This document shows, one piece after another, positions 17,681-25,728 of a stretch of 34,122 nt of DNA. The notes beneath the pieces were generated by a model. That model did not search any database, was not told where the DNA came from, and saw only the letters and a program-made list of their open reading frames with translations. Numbering within the stretch: position 1 is the first letter of the stretch; the number at the start of each line of letters is the position of its first letter. The translations under genes and the position numbers were made by a program. Where the stretch lies: contig LUJR01000006.1 in the NCBI GenBank assembly GCA_001689515.1, positions 1 through 34,122 of the forward strand, given 5' to 3'. Origin of the DNA: Bacteroidales bacterium M7. GTDB lineage: Bacteria > Bacteroidota > Bacteroidia > Bacteroidales > Muribaculaceae.

Positions 17681-18613
17681 ATGACACGTAAAATCAAGTT
17701 CGATGACCTCAAAGCAGCGGTCAACGAAGCCTATGAGCAATTAAAGAACGACAATGAGGGAACTCCCGACACCACTTATAGCTGTGAATGCACCGGCGGA
17801 TGCTTCGGCATAGCTGTAGTGCTGACTGACGGCTCAGTAATCACTGCCGGCACAACCGACTGCAAGGCAGCTCTCGGCTCCATCGCCAAAGTCCCCATCG
17901 CCACATGTCTGCTCAGCCAGATGACACCCGACGAGATAATCCAGAAATCAGGTCAATGCCCCTGTGCATGCAAAGGCAAAGGTAAGAAACCCGAAATACC
18001 TTTCAGTGCCCGTGGCATACGTGCCATAAGCGCCATGCAGCCCACCGGCGATGCCGACGGCAAATGGGATATTCTATCTGATCGCATGAACAATCTGATG
18101 GGCAGTGCCCCGGAGCTTGACGACAAGCTCTACGAGGCTTTCAAAAAACAGGCAATAGACTCCAAGGTAGAAGACACCATGGCAGCAAGCGACTTCTATC
18201 TCTATGACGATGCTCCGATAGCCATAGACTCGTATATCAAAGCTATCTCTATGAAAGCATCAGCCCTCCAGCTTGCCACAATGGGTGCCACGATAGCCTC
18301 TGACGGTGTGAACCCGTCAAACGGACAGGTAGTATTTGACGGCAAATTCGCCCAGAACATAGTAGCACTCATGGCAGCCAAGGGACCCCACAAGATGTCA
18401 AAGCCATGGCTTATGGGAGCCGGCATTCCTGCCAAAAGCAGCCGTAGCGGTGCTATGGTAGCAGTGATGCCAGGAGCTTTCGGTATAGCCGCCGTTTCGC
18501 CAATGCTTAACGATGCCGGCGTATCAGTCAAAGCAGCCAAAGCCATCAAGATGATTGCCAACAAGCTTGACATCAACGTATTCGCAAGCGCGAGGGTGGA
18601 AATTGTGAAATAA
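17681..18613 (+). CDS. Glutaminase-fold protein with a cysteine-rich N-terminal half
   Basis: This 310-residue cytosolic protein aligns by eye with serine-dependent glutaminases, which hydrolyse glutamine to glutamate and have a beta-lactamase-like fold. Matching segments are FGIAVVLTDG (42-51), GSIAK (66-70, the Ser-x-x-Lys pair of SISK), SYIKAISMKASALQLATMGATIASDGVNPSNG (split motif, about 190-222) and PAKSSRSGAMVAVMPGAFGIAAVSP. Two differences stand out. Eight cysteines (35, 37, 41, 61, 76, 93, 95, 97) cluster in CxCx3C and CxCxC patterns and none occur afterwards. Where glutaminases read NPFINAGAI, this protein reads IPFSARGIR, without the substrate-binding Asn. It may have another substrate or bind a metal. 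No promoter of the usual type was found. Confidence 0.7.
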   Translation: MTRKIKFDDLKAAVNEAYEQLKNDNEGTPDTTYSCECTGGCFGIAVVLTDGSVITAGTTDCKAALGSIAKVPIATCLLSQMTPDEIIQKSGQCPCACKGKGKKPEIPFSARGIRAISAMQPTGDADGKWDILSDRMNNLMGSAPELDDKLYEAFKKQAIDSKVEDTMAASDFYLYDDAPIAIDSYIKAISMKASALQLATMGATIASDGVNPSNGQVVFDGKFAQNIVALMAAKGPHKMSKPWLMGAGIPAKSSRSGAMVAVMPGAFGIAAVSPMLNDAGVSVKAAKAIKMIANKLDINVFASARVEIVK

Positions 18614-18631
18614 TCTATCCTCAAGCTCTAT

Positions 18632-18685
18632 CACACCTATAGCGGAGACCGCAGCACCATTGTGCCGCAGCCTCCGCTTGGTGTG
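18632..18685 (+). terminator. Long hairpin after the glutaminase-fold gene
   Basis: Three stacked helices form one hairpin: CACACC 18632-18637 with GGTGTG 18680-18685, AGCGGAG 18641-18647 with CTCCGCT 18672-18678, and GCAC 18654-18657 with GTGC 18662-18665. It lies 19 bases past the stop codon. The tail TTACAAAGTATTT is only partly T-rich. Confidence 0.5.
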
Positions 18686-18761
18686 TTACAAAGTATTTAA
18701 CAACCTGCATCAAGCATTTGCAATAATTAAGGGTCTGTTATGGAATATTAGAATTGATGAT

Positions 18762-18793
18762 ATTGCAATAATCACGCGAAAAAGCTACTTTTG
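18762..18793 (+). promoter_or_regulatory. Promoter of the rubrerythrin gene
   Basis: ATTG (18762-18765), a 20-base spacer and TACTTTTG (18786-18793) fit the Bacteroidota consensus with one mismatch in the -33 box. The expected leader is about 90 bases. Confidence 0.65.
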
Positions 18794-18893
18794 CATATGA
18801 AGTAAAAACAATTGCATCGTGTGATGCTGCGGCATCTGCAACTGCAAGCTGAAATGATTATAATCAATTAATAAAACCCCAATTGTTATCTTT

Positions 18894-19442
18894 ATGAAAA
18901 AGAAATGGATATGCACTGTTTGCGGATATGTACACGAAGGTGATGAAGCACCCGAACGCTGCCCCCAGTGCAAAGTACCTGCAAGCAAGTTCAAAGAACT
19001 CGTAGAAGATACCCTCAACTTTGTGACCGAGCATGAAATCGGTGTAGCCAAAGGCTGCGACGACGAAATGATCGCCGACCTCAACGCCCACTTCAACGGT
19101 GAATGCACTGAAGTAGGCATGTATCTCGCCATGTCACGCCAGGCTGACCGCGAAGGCTATCCCGAAATCGCCGAGGCTTTCAAGCGCTACGCATGGGAGG
19201 AGGCAGAACACGCATCCAAGTTTGCCGAACTTCTCGGTGACGTGGTATGGGACACCAAGACCAACCTCGAGAAGCGTATGAACGCCGAGTCAGGCGCATG
19301 CGAGGACAAGATGCGCATCGCCCGCCGCGCCAAAGAGCTCAACCTCGATGCTATTCATGACACCGTACATGAGATGGCAAAGGACGAAGCACGTCACGGC
19401 CGCGGATTCAAGGGACTCTTTGACCGTTATTTCAAGAAATAA
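18894..19442 (+). CDS. Rubrerythrin, rubredoxin domain first (reverse type)
   Basis: This 182-residue protein has an N-terminal rubredoxin-like iron site (Cys7, Cys10, Cys23, Cys26 in WICTVCGY and RCPQCKVPAS). A ferritin-like four-helix domain with the di-iron carboxylates follows (FNGECTEVGMYLAM, AWEEAEHASKF, ACEDKMRIA and MAKDEARHGRGF). Classical rubrerythrins carry the rubredoxin part at the C-terminus, so this is the reversed arrangement. Such proteins reduce hydrogen peroxide, and often oxygen, using NAD(P)H-derived electrons in anaerobes. It has its own promoter and a terminator after the stop. The codon choice looks like that of a highly expressed gene. Confidence 0.93.
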   Translation: MKKKWICTVCGYVHEGDEAPERCPQCKVPASKFKELVEDTLNFVTEHEIGVAKGCDDEMIADLNAHFNGECTEVGMYLAMSRQADREGYPEIAEAFKRYAWEEAEHASKFAELLGDVVWDTKTNLEKRMNAESGACEDKMRIARRAKELNLDAIHDTVHEMAKDEARHGRGFKGLFDRYFKK

Positions 19443-19465
19443 TCCGTCATCGGAATAATTGTATT

Positions 19466-19504
19466 CCCCGGCTCGATACAACCATTGGGCCGGGGATATT
19501 TATT
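19466..19504 (+). terminator. Terminator after rubrerythrin
   Basis: CCCCGGC (19466-19472) pairs with GCCGGGG (19489-19495), followed by ATATTTATT. It ends only about 20 bases before the CapA-like gene, so either that gene relies on read-through or the hairpin works as an attenuator. Confidence 0.65.
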
Positions 19505-19518
19505 ATAAGACTACAGAT

Positions 19519-20604
19519 ATGATACATATCACCCCATCATTCAAAAAACTGCGATTACTCTTCTCAGCACTCGTGGCAGCTGCTTGCTGCTGCGCCATCC
19601 CTGCCATTGCGCAGTCAGACAAGGGCAGCATCACATTTGCTTTTGCCGGCGATATAATGCAGGGCACGACATTTCCCGAAGACGGGGTTTCATATCTGCC
19701 GTCAAACGATGGCAAAGACCTGTTTAAGGATGTCACCGAAATATTGTCACAAGCCGACATTGCCGCGGCAAACAACGAAGGCACACTCCTCGACCGCGGC
19801 GGCACAGTCAAGCGGTGCGGCGACCCGAAACTCTGCTACGCTTTCCGCACCCCTACCTCCTACACTTCCAATCTCGTCAATGCTGGCATCGACTTCATGT
19901 CGATAGCCAACAACCACATCAACGACTTCGGTCCCGAAGGTGTACGCTCCACCGAAAACGCCCTGCGCCAGGCAGGCATAGCGTTTGCTGGACTGCGTGA
20001 CCGCTGTGAGACAGCCATCATCGAGCGCAACGGCAAGAAGATAGGATTTGCCGCATTCGGTCACAACAAAGGCACACTCAGCATCCTTGACATGGAGGAG
20101 GTAGACCGCGTCATCAAAGCCCTCAAGCCGCAAGTCGATATAGTGGTAGTGTCATTTCATGGCGGCGGCGAGGGTGCAAAATTCTCCCATGTCCCCGACG
20201 GTATGGAGCAGTGCTTCGGTGAGGAACGGGGCGATCTGCGGAAGTTTACCCACCGTGCAGTCGATGCTGGAGCCGACGTAGTATATGGTCACGGTCCGCA
20301 CGTCACACGCGGACTTGAACTCTACAACGACCGTCTCATCATATACTCTTTGGGCAACTTTGCCACCCCCTACCGTGTTAATCTTAAAGGTATCAACGGA
20401 TATGCCCCTGTCGTGACAGTCAAGACCGATGGCGACGGCAAGTTTGTAAGCGGACAGATACATTCGTTCATACAGCAACGGGGCATCGGTCCGCGCAAAG
20501 ACACCACCAACACAGTAGCCGCACACATGGCACGACTTTCACGCGAAGACTTCCCTACTTCACCCCTGACAATCACCAACGACGGCAAAATATCACGCAA
20601 ATGA
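19519..20604 (+). CDS. CapA/PgsA-like metallophosphatase-fold protein, secreted
   Basis: I chose the ATG at 19519 (361 residues) because it directly precedes a signal peptide (a hydrophobic core rich in Ala and Cys, ending AIAQ). An in-frame ATG at 19459 lies inside the rubrerythrin terminator. The PGA_cap domain motifs are present: FAGDIMQG near residue 40, ANNEGTL, SIANNHINDFG, VVVSFHGGGE, DAGADVVYGHGPHV and IIYSLGNF. CapA proteins take part in poly-gamma-glutamate synthesis in Bacillus, but in Bacteroidota the role of the periplasmic homologues is not known, and no capBC is present here. The stop overlaps the ligA start by four bases. Confidence 0.85.
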   Translation: MIHITPSFKKLRLLFSALVAAACCCAIPAIAQSDKGSITFAFAGDIMQGTTFPEDGVSYLPSNDGKDLFKDVTEILSQADIAAANNEGTLLDRGGTVKRCGDPKLCYAFRTPTSYTSNLVNAGIDFMSIANNHINDFGPEGVRSTENALRQAGIAFAGLRDRCETAIIERNGKKIGFAAFGHNKGTLSILDMEEVDRVIKALKPQVDIVVVSFHGGGEGAKFSHVPDGMEQCFGEERGDLRKFTHRAVDAGADVVYGHGPHVTRGLELYNDRLIIYSLGNFATPYRVNLKGINGYAPVVTVKTDGDGKFVSGQIHSFIQQRGIGPRKDTTNTVAAHMARLSREDFPTSPLTITNDGKISRK

Positions 20605-22634
20605 CCCCCGAAGAGGCACTTACACAGATTTCAGCTCTACGTGACGAACTCAACGAGCACAACCATAATTATTATGTGCTCAACAGTCCGACCATCTCTG
20701 ACTACGACTTCGACCAGAAGCTCAAGGAACTTGAGCGGCTTGAGCAGGAATATCCGCAGTTTGATGACCCCAACAGCCCCACTCGGCGTGTAGGAAGCGA
20801 CATCACCAAGGGTTTCACGCAAGCCGCCCACATATACCCCATGCTCTCCCTGAGCAACACCTACACTGTGGAAGAGGTGGATGACTTCGTCAACCGCGCC
20901 CAGCGTGACCTCAACGGCGAGAAAGTCACCATAGTCGGGGAAATGAAATATGACGGCACATCCATATCGCTCATCTACGAAGACGGCAAGCTGGTAAGAG
21001 CCGTGACACGCGGTGACGGTGAGAAGGGCGATGTAGTGACCGACAATGTCCGCACCATCCGCAGCATACCCCTACAGCTCCGTGGCAGCGGATGGCCGCA
21101 GCGATTCGAGATACGTGGCGAAATACTGCTCCCATGGAAAGAGTTTGACCGCCTGAACGCCGAGCGAGAGTTTAACGAAGAGCCTCTGTTTGCCAATCCG
21201 CGCAATGCGGCATCGGGCACCCTAAAGCTGCAAAACTCTGCCGAAGTGGCGCGTCGCGGACTGGACGCATACTTCTACTACATCCTCTCCGAAGACCTTC
21301 CCTATGACAACCATTATGACAACATCATGGCAGCGCGCCAATGGGGATTTAAGGTCAGCGACATCATGAAGCCGTTGGAGACCACCGAGGAGGTAGACGC
21401 TTTCATACAGCACTGGGACACAGCCCGCAAAGAGCTGCCTGTTGCAACTGACGGACTGGTGTTCAAAGTCAACTCCCTGCGTCAGCAGCTCAACCTCGGC
21501 TACCGCTCCAAGTCTCCACGCTGGGCTATCGCATACAAGTTCCAAGCCGAACGCGCACTGACAGAGCTTCGCTTCGTCTCATTTGAGGTCGGACGCATGG
21601 GCATAGTCACTCCTGTGGCTAATCTTGACCCGGTGCTCCTGTCAGGCACGATAGTGAAGCGGGCTTCGCTCCATAACGAGGACATCATACGCACTCTTGA
21701 CATACATGAGCATGACATGCTATATGTGGAGAAAGGTGGCGAAATCATACCTAAGATAACAGGGGTTGATGAAAACGGACGCAAACCAGAAGCCAAGCCG
21801 GTGGAATTTGTCACCCACTGCCCGGCTTGCGGCACTCCCCTCATGCGTGAGGAGGGCGAAGCAGCCTGGATGTGCCCCAACCGCTGGGGCTGCCCTCCAC
21901 AACTGATGGGACGCATCGAACACTTTGCGGGTCGCCGCATGATGGACATCGACGGCATCGGTGAGGAGACTGTCGAGATGCTCTACAATGCCGGACTGGT
22001 CAGAGTCCCGGCTGACCTCTATGACCTCACCCCCGAACAGCTGATGGAGCTTGAACACACGGGGCGCCGCAGCGCAGAGCGCATCATTGATGGCATCCGT
22101 GCCACCGTCAATGTCCCCTTTGAGCGCGTGGTATATGCGTTGTCGATACCCTTCTGTGGCGAAACTGTGTCAAAACGACTTGCCAAGAACGTCAAGAATA
22201 TCGATACCCTGATGTCACTTTCGGCAGAGCAACTGACAGCCATAGAGGATGTAGGTCCACGCATCGCCGCCAGCGTCATCGACTATTTCAGCCAGCAGGA
22301 CAATCGTGACAACGTGGAACGTCTCCGCAGAGCCGGCTTGCAGATGTCAGTCATCGAGCAGGAAGGTCTCTCGTCAGGCGATCAACTCGCTGGCAAAACC
22401 ATCGTCATCTCCGGCACTTTCAATAAGCACTCGCGTGACGAGTACAAGGAGATGATCGAACGCCATGGCGGCAAAAATGCCGGTTCCGTATCTAAAAAGA
22501 CATCCTTCATCCTCGCCGGTGACAACATGGGTCCTGCCAAACTGGAGAAGGCACGTTCGCTCGGAGTGCAAGTGATCAATGAGGATGACTTTCTTAACAT
22601 GATAGCTGCTGATACCCACGATGAAAAGGATTGA
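20601..22634 (+). CDS. ligA: NAD-dependent DNA ligase
   Basis: This 677-residue enzyme seals nicks in DNA using NAD+ and is essential in replication and repair. An N-terminal Ia domain (YYVLNSPTISDYDFD) binds NMN. The nucleotidyltransferase motif I is MKYDGTS with catalytic Lys116. Later come ANPRNAASGTLK, DGLVFKVN and the OB fold. A four-cysteine zinc finger (CPACGTPL...WMCPNRWGCPPQ), helix-hairpin-helix repeats and a C-terminal BRCT domain (AGKTIVISGTFNKHSRDEYK) complete the standard order. Start and stop overlap the genes on both sides (ATGA with the capA-like gene, 14 bases with yqgE). Confidence 0.97.
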   Translation: MTPEEALTQISALRDELNEHNHNYYVLNSPTISDYDFDQKLKELERLEQEYPQFDDPNSPTRRVGSDITKGFTQAAHIYPMLSLSNTYTVEEVDDFVNRAQRDLNGEKVTIVGEMKYDGTSISLIYEDGKLVRAVTRGDGEKGDVVTDNVRTIRSIPLQLRGSGWPQRFEIRGEILLPWKEFDRLNAEREFNEEPLFANPRNAASGTLKLQNSAEVARRGLDAYFYYILSEDLPYDNHYDNIMAARQWGFKVSDIMKPLETTEEVDAFIQHWDTARKELPVATDGLVFKVNSLRQQLNLGYRSKSPRWAIAYKFQAERALTELRFVSFEVGRMGIVTPVANLDPVLLSGTIVKRASLHNEDIIRTLDIHEHDMLYVEKGGEIIPKITGVDENGRKPEAKPVEFVTHCPACGTPLMREEGEAAWMCPNRWGCPPQLMGRIEHFAGRRMMDIDGIGEETVEMLYNAGLVRVPADLYDLTPEQLMELEHTGRRSAERIIDGIRATVNVPFERVVYALSIPFCGETVSKRLAKNVKNIDTLMSLSAEQLTAIEDVGPRIAASVIDYFSQQDNRDNVERLRRAGLQMSVIEQEGLSSGDQLAGKTIVISGTFNKHSRDEYKEMIERHGGKNAGSVSKKTSFILAGDNMGPAKLEKARSLGVQVINEDDFLNMIAADTHDEKD

Positions 22635-23232
22635 CAGTCATGGCATATTTGACATAAAGGTGGTGCACCGCGACATCTTCCCGGGCAACATCCTTGTCGC
22701 AGAGCCGTTTTTGCGTGAAGGCTACTTCAACCACTCCGTAATCTCTCTTATGGACTATTCACGCGAGGACGGAGCCATGGGCGTGGTCATGAACAATGTA
22801 ATCGCCGGCACAAAGCTACAAGATGTGTTGCCCTCAATCACACGCGAAGATCCCGTGCCCATATTTTGTGGCGGTCCGGTGGCATCTGACCGCCTGTATT
22901 TCATCCATGCCCTCGGGCATCTGTTTCCTGACGACGTAGAGATAAACGACGGTCTGTATATCGGTCGCGATTTCGCCACTATCACCGACTACGTAAATTC
23001 AGGCTATCCCTTGGAGGGACGCCTCCGCTTTTTCATAGGGTACAGTGGCTGGGAACCCAAGCAGCTTGAAAAGGAGTGCATGGAGAATGTCTGGGCTGTC
23101 AGCCCGTCAGTGCTCTCAGCTGAGGAAGCCTTGACCGGGAGCGAGGATGCCTATTGGCACAAGACAGTACGCCTCCTCGGCAAGGAGTATCGCCAGTGGC
23201 TGCTCCACCCAAAAAATCCGTCGCTCAACTGA
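22621..23232 (+). CDS. YqgE/AlgH family protein (UPF0301)
   Basis: This 203-residue cytosolic protein belongs to the YqgE/AlgH family. The signature segments are GNILVAEPFLREGYFNHSVI, DGAMGVVMNN, IFCGGPVASDRLYFIH, INDGLYIGRDF and LRFFIGYSGWEPKQLEKE. The molecular function is unknown despite wide conservation; AlgH was named from alginate regulation in Pseudomonas. The ATG overlaps the ligA end by 14 bases, so the two are probably coupled. Its last codons overlap the convergent MATE gene by eight bases. Confidence 0.93.
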   Translation: MKRIDSHGIFDIKVVHRDIFPGNILVAEPFLREGYFNHSVISLMDYSREDGAMGVVMNNVIAGTKLQDVLPSITREDPVPIFCGGPVASDRLYFIHALGHLFPDDVEINDGLYIGRDFATITDYVNSGYPLEGRLRFFIGYSGWEPKQLEKECMENVWAVSPSVLSAEEALTGSEDAYWHKTVRLLGKEYRQWLLHPKNPSLN

Positions 23233-24595
23233 CTGGCTGCAACTTCTTGAAAGCCTTGCGCTGCACTATCAGGGCGGCTGTGATGACCATGATGCCTGTA
23301 ATCACCCATGTAATTGGATAGATACCCATCAGCGTCTCAAATGAAGGATGCTTGGCGGCGTATGTATATATCCACAGCAGGCGCAACACACACGTGCCGA
23401 AAATGGTCAGTATCATCGGAGTCATCGAATAACCCAAGGCTCGCATATATGAGCCTGACACCTCATAGCTGCTGGCAAGACACTGCACTATAAGCACTGT
23501 GTGGAAGCGCATCAGCCCATATCTGACCACTTCAGGGTCGGTCGTGAACACTCCGAGGCACGCCGTGCCCTGCCAAGTAATCAGCACGTTGGCGAGTCCG
23601 CACAGCGCCACGCTGTAGGTCATACATATCCTCACCACCTTGCGGCATCGGTCAAGATTTCCGGCTCCGTAATTCTGCCCTGTGAACGCGATGGTGGCGG
23701 CGCAAAATCCGGCTATAATGTAATAGCAATACACCTCATAGGTCAGAGCCGCGGCACTCCCCGCTATCGCATCAGAGCCGAACTTGTTGATGGCTGACTG
23801 GATGAAGATATTGGATATCGAAAACACCATGCCCTGCAAACCAGCCGGGATGCCTATCTGAAGCATCTTCCTGAAATCCGACCCGTGGAGCGTCCAGCGT
23901 CCGAGATGCAGCGTCACAGGCTCAGGCTCCCGTGTGAGGAAATACACTATGATGGCAGCATTGACACCATTGGAAATCACCGTAGCCCACGCCACTCCGT
24001 CCACCCCGAAGTCCCACACAGCCACAAACACCCAGTCAAGCACGAAATTACACACAGTGGCAACAAGCAGCGAATAAAACGGCAGCTTCGTATCACCGAC
24101 ACTCCTCATGATGGCAGAGCCGAAGTTATAAACCATAGCAAACGGCATGCCGCAGAAATAGATGCGCAGATATGTAGTGGCGAGATCTATCACATCGGGC
24201 GGAGCACTCATCGCCTCCAATATCGGACGCGCCAGACACACGCCCAGCCCGAGCAGCAGCAACCCTGAGAGTATCGCGATGACGGCTACAGTGGAAATCG
24301 ACCGTTTGACAGCATTGTGGTCACGCTGACCGAGATAGTTGGCGATGACCACATTGGCTCCGACAGCTATGCCGAGAAACAGATTGACCAATATGCTGAT
24401 GATAGGTCCGTTGCTGCCCACTGCCGCTATGGCTTGGCTCGTAGAATAGCGTCCCACCATAGCCACATCCACCGCATTAAACGACTGCTGCAAGATACCG
24501 CTCGCAATCAGCGGCACCGTAAACATGAAAATCTTGCCCCACAGAGGTCCGTGGAGCATATCCATCTGCGACGATTTTCTCAATGCTACAGCCAT
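23225..24595 (-). CDS. MATE family efflux transporter
   Basis: This 456-residue inner-membrane exporter has twelve predicted helices and the two-bundle MATE pattern: PLIASGILQQSFNAVDVAMVGRY in the first half, then GNANV-like GANVVIANYLGQRD, MRSVGDTKLPFY, and in the second half GIPAGLQGMVFSISNIFIQSAINKFG and FTGQNYGAGNLDR (longer motifs split). The family exports cationic drugs and metabolites against Na+ or H+. Substrate unknown. Residue 11 starts MDMLHGPLW, so the ATG at 24565 is an alternative start. The tRNA-Leu terminator ends only 24 bases upstream and no separate promoter is visible. Confidence 0.9.
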   Translation of the reverse strand: MAVALRKSSQMDMLHGPLWGKIFMFTVPLIASGILQQSFNAVDVAMVGRYSTSQAIAAVGSNGPIISILVNLFLGIAVGANVVIANYLGQRDHNAVKRSISTVAVIAILSGLLLLGLGVCLARPILEAMSAPPDVIDLATTYLRIYFCGMPFAMVYNFGSAIMRSVGDTKLPFYSLLVATVCNFVLDWVFVAVWDFGVDGVAWATVISNGVNAAIIVYFLTREPEPVTLHLGRWTLHGSDFRKMLQIGIPAGLQGMVFSISNIFIQSAINKFGSDAIAGSAAALTYEVYCYYIIAGFCAATIAFTGQNYGAGNLDRCRKVVRICMTYSVALCGLANVLITWQGTACLGVFTTDPEVVRYGLMRFHTVLIVQCLASSYEVSGSYMRALGYSMTPMILTIFGTCVLRLLWIYTYAAKHPSFETLMGIYPITWVITGIMVITAALIVQRKAFKKLQPVS

Positions 24596-24618
24596 TAGAA
24601 GCGATATTAAGCCAAAAC

Positions 24619-24657
24619 AAGAATCCCGGAACTATGCCTTGGCAAATCCGGGATCTT
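24619..24657 (-). terminator. Terminator of tRNA-Leu
   Basis: TCCCGGA (24624-24630) pairs with TCCGGGA (24647-24653), extended by flanking AAGA/TCTT. On the minus strand CTTGTTTTGG follows. It lies between tRNA-Leu and the MATE gene. Confidence 0.65.
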
Positions 24658-24677
24658 GAAAAGAAATAATGCCTGAG

Positions 24678-24761
24678 TGCTCGAAGCGGGACTCGAACCC
24701 GCACAACCGCAATGGTCAAGGGATTTTAAGTCCCTCGTGTCTACCATTCCACCATTCGAGC
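24678..24761 (-). tRNA. tRNA-Leu (anticodon TAA)
   Basis: The 84-nt minus-strand cloverleaf has acceptor GCTCGAA/TTCGAGC with discriminator A, anticodon stem AGGGA/TCCCT with loop CTTAAAA (anticodon TAA), a long variable arm as in class II tRNAs, and T arm GCGGG-TTCGAGT-CCCGC. No CCA is encoded. Confidence 0.95.
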
Positions 24762-24798
24762 TACCTTGCGCACAGCCCTAAGGCTGTAAAAACGATGA

Positions 24799-24829
24799 CA
24801 AATATACACTCTTTTTGTCACTTTTCAAA
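24799..24829 (-). promoter_or_regulatory. Bacteroidota-type promoter of tRNA-Leu
   Basis: On the minus strand TTTG (24829-24826), a 19-base spacer and TATATTTG (24806-24799) match the consensus perfectly, with the same spacing as the tRNA-Gln promoter. Confidence 0.82.
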
Positions 24830-24945
24830 ACACCCCTCAAATTTCCCACTCAAAAATCCCTCCGAAAAGCCATCATCCCCACCCCATCACAGGTAATTTA
24901 AAGCACTACCAACCTAAACACATAAACTGTTAACACAGACATATA

Positions 24946-25167
24946 CGCGCCCTTCATGGGCGCATCTCTATGATAGCCGAGGGGCTCGCCCCTCGGTAAA
25001 CGTCAGCCTATGTCACGCGCTGCGCTTTGCTGTAGCGCATCAAACACCATGATGCTCACACTGATAGCGACTGATGCGCTGCGGCAAAGCGCAGCGCATA
25101 GCTGCATGCATCACGACCGAGGGGCGAGCCCCTCGGCTATCATAGAGATGCGCCCACAAGGGGCGCG
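24946..25167. repeat. 222-bp palindromic element with 40-bp perfect arms
   Basis: Arms 24958-24997 and 25116-25155 are exact inverted copies over 40 bp, and the match continues outward with a few mismatches to 24946 and 25167. Each arm contains the palindrome CCGAGGGGC-tc-GCCCCTCGG. Inside lies a second inverted pair (GCGCTGCGCTTTGC...AGCGCATCA against TGATGCGCT...GCAAAGCGCAGCGC) with two mismatches. There is no open reading frame in it that looks real and no target-site duplication that I can see. It is a BIME/MITE-like repeat, possibly non-autonomous. Confidence 0.85.
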
Positions 25168-25293
25168 CCACATTATTTATTAAGTGGGAGACGCAATAGT
25201 GGTAGCACATTTGCCCTACCCCATCCATCCTTTCGAGACACTGCATATTAAAATTTATTTTTGAATAATTGACGATAATTAGACAAAAATACA

Positions 25294-25301
25294 TATCTTT
25301 G
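25294..25301 (+). promoter_or_regulatory. -7 promoter element of structured RNA copy B
   Basis: TATCTTTG is a perfect TAnnTTTG. It ends five bases before GCAGACCGC, the same spacing as in copy A. The -33 region has ATTG 22 bases upstream, slightly long. Confidence 0.6.
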
Positions 25302-25306
25302 CGAGT

Positions 25307-25710
25307 GCAGACCGCCAAGCATACCACGCCAGTAGTAGGGCAAGGCTTTTCGAAGTCATCCCTCGGTCTGGGGTAAAGCGAGGCGGGATGTAACAAACAT
25401 AATTAAAGAAAGCGTTTATCCGCGCTGATTCTTGACCAATCGAAATTCTCGCAAAATTTCAATCAATAGTCAAGCATTGAGCAACGGTAGATGCCCGTGG
25501 ATATGTAACACCCTGCATCCGGCACAATGGCTCGCGAGAGCCGCATCCGGACGCATACCGATTACATATACTGGCGTGGGCTTCTGCGTTGCCGTCCGAC
25601 TATTGATGGGCAATGCGAGAAGCCTCGATTGGTAGGATGGCAACAGATACAGATTCCCGCGCTTTTTCACATCCAAACCAATCACCAGCCATCAGGGGAG
25701 TCACTGGCTG
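25307..25710 (+). ncRNA. Long structured RNA, copy B (unclassified leader or ncRNA)
   Basis: This ~404-nt RNA is a diverged relative of the one at 8125-8478. The helices are as follows. CTCG/CGAG (25362-25365 with 25379-25382), backed by CATCCC/GGGATG (25357-25362 with 25385-25390), closes the 13-nt loop GTCTGGGGTAAAG. CTTGAC/GTCAAG joins 25431-25436 to 25469-25474. The long hairpin uses GCAACG/CGTTGC (25481-25486 with 25587-25592), GCCC/GGGC (25493-25496 with 25578-25581), ATATGTAA/TTACATAT (25501-25508 with 25562-25569), TCCGG/CCGGA and GGCTC-GCGA-GAGCC (25529-25542). A further helix is GATTGG/CCAATC plus GGATG/CATCC (25627-25639 with 25670-25683). The final CAGCCA/TGGCTG hairpin ends 18 bases before an ATG. 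It has about 50 extra bases near the 5' end compared with copy A. Confidence 0.8.
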
Positions 25711-25728
25711 AACAAAAACATATCAAAC

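Noticed and set aside
19459..19518. Upstream in-frame start for the CapA-like gene
   Set aside because: The extra 20 residues fall in the rubrerythrin terminator and would bury the signal peptide.
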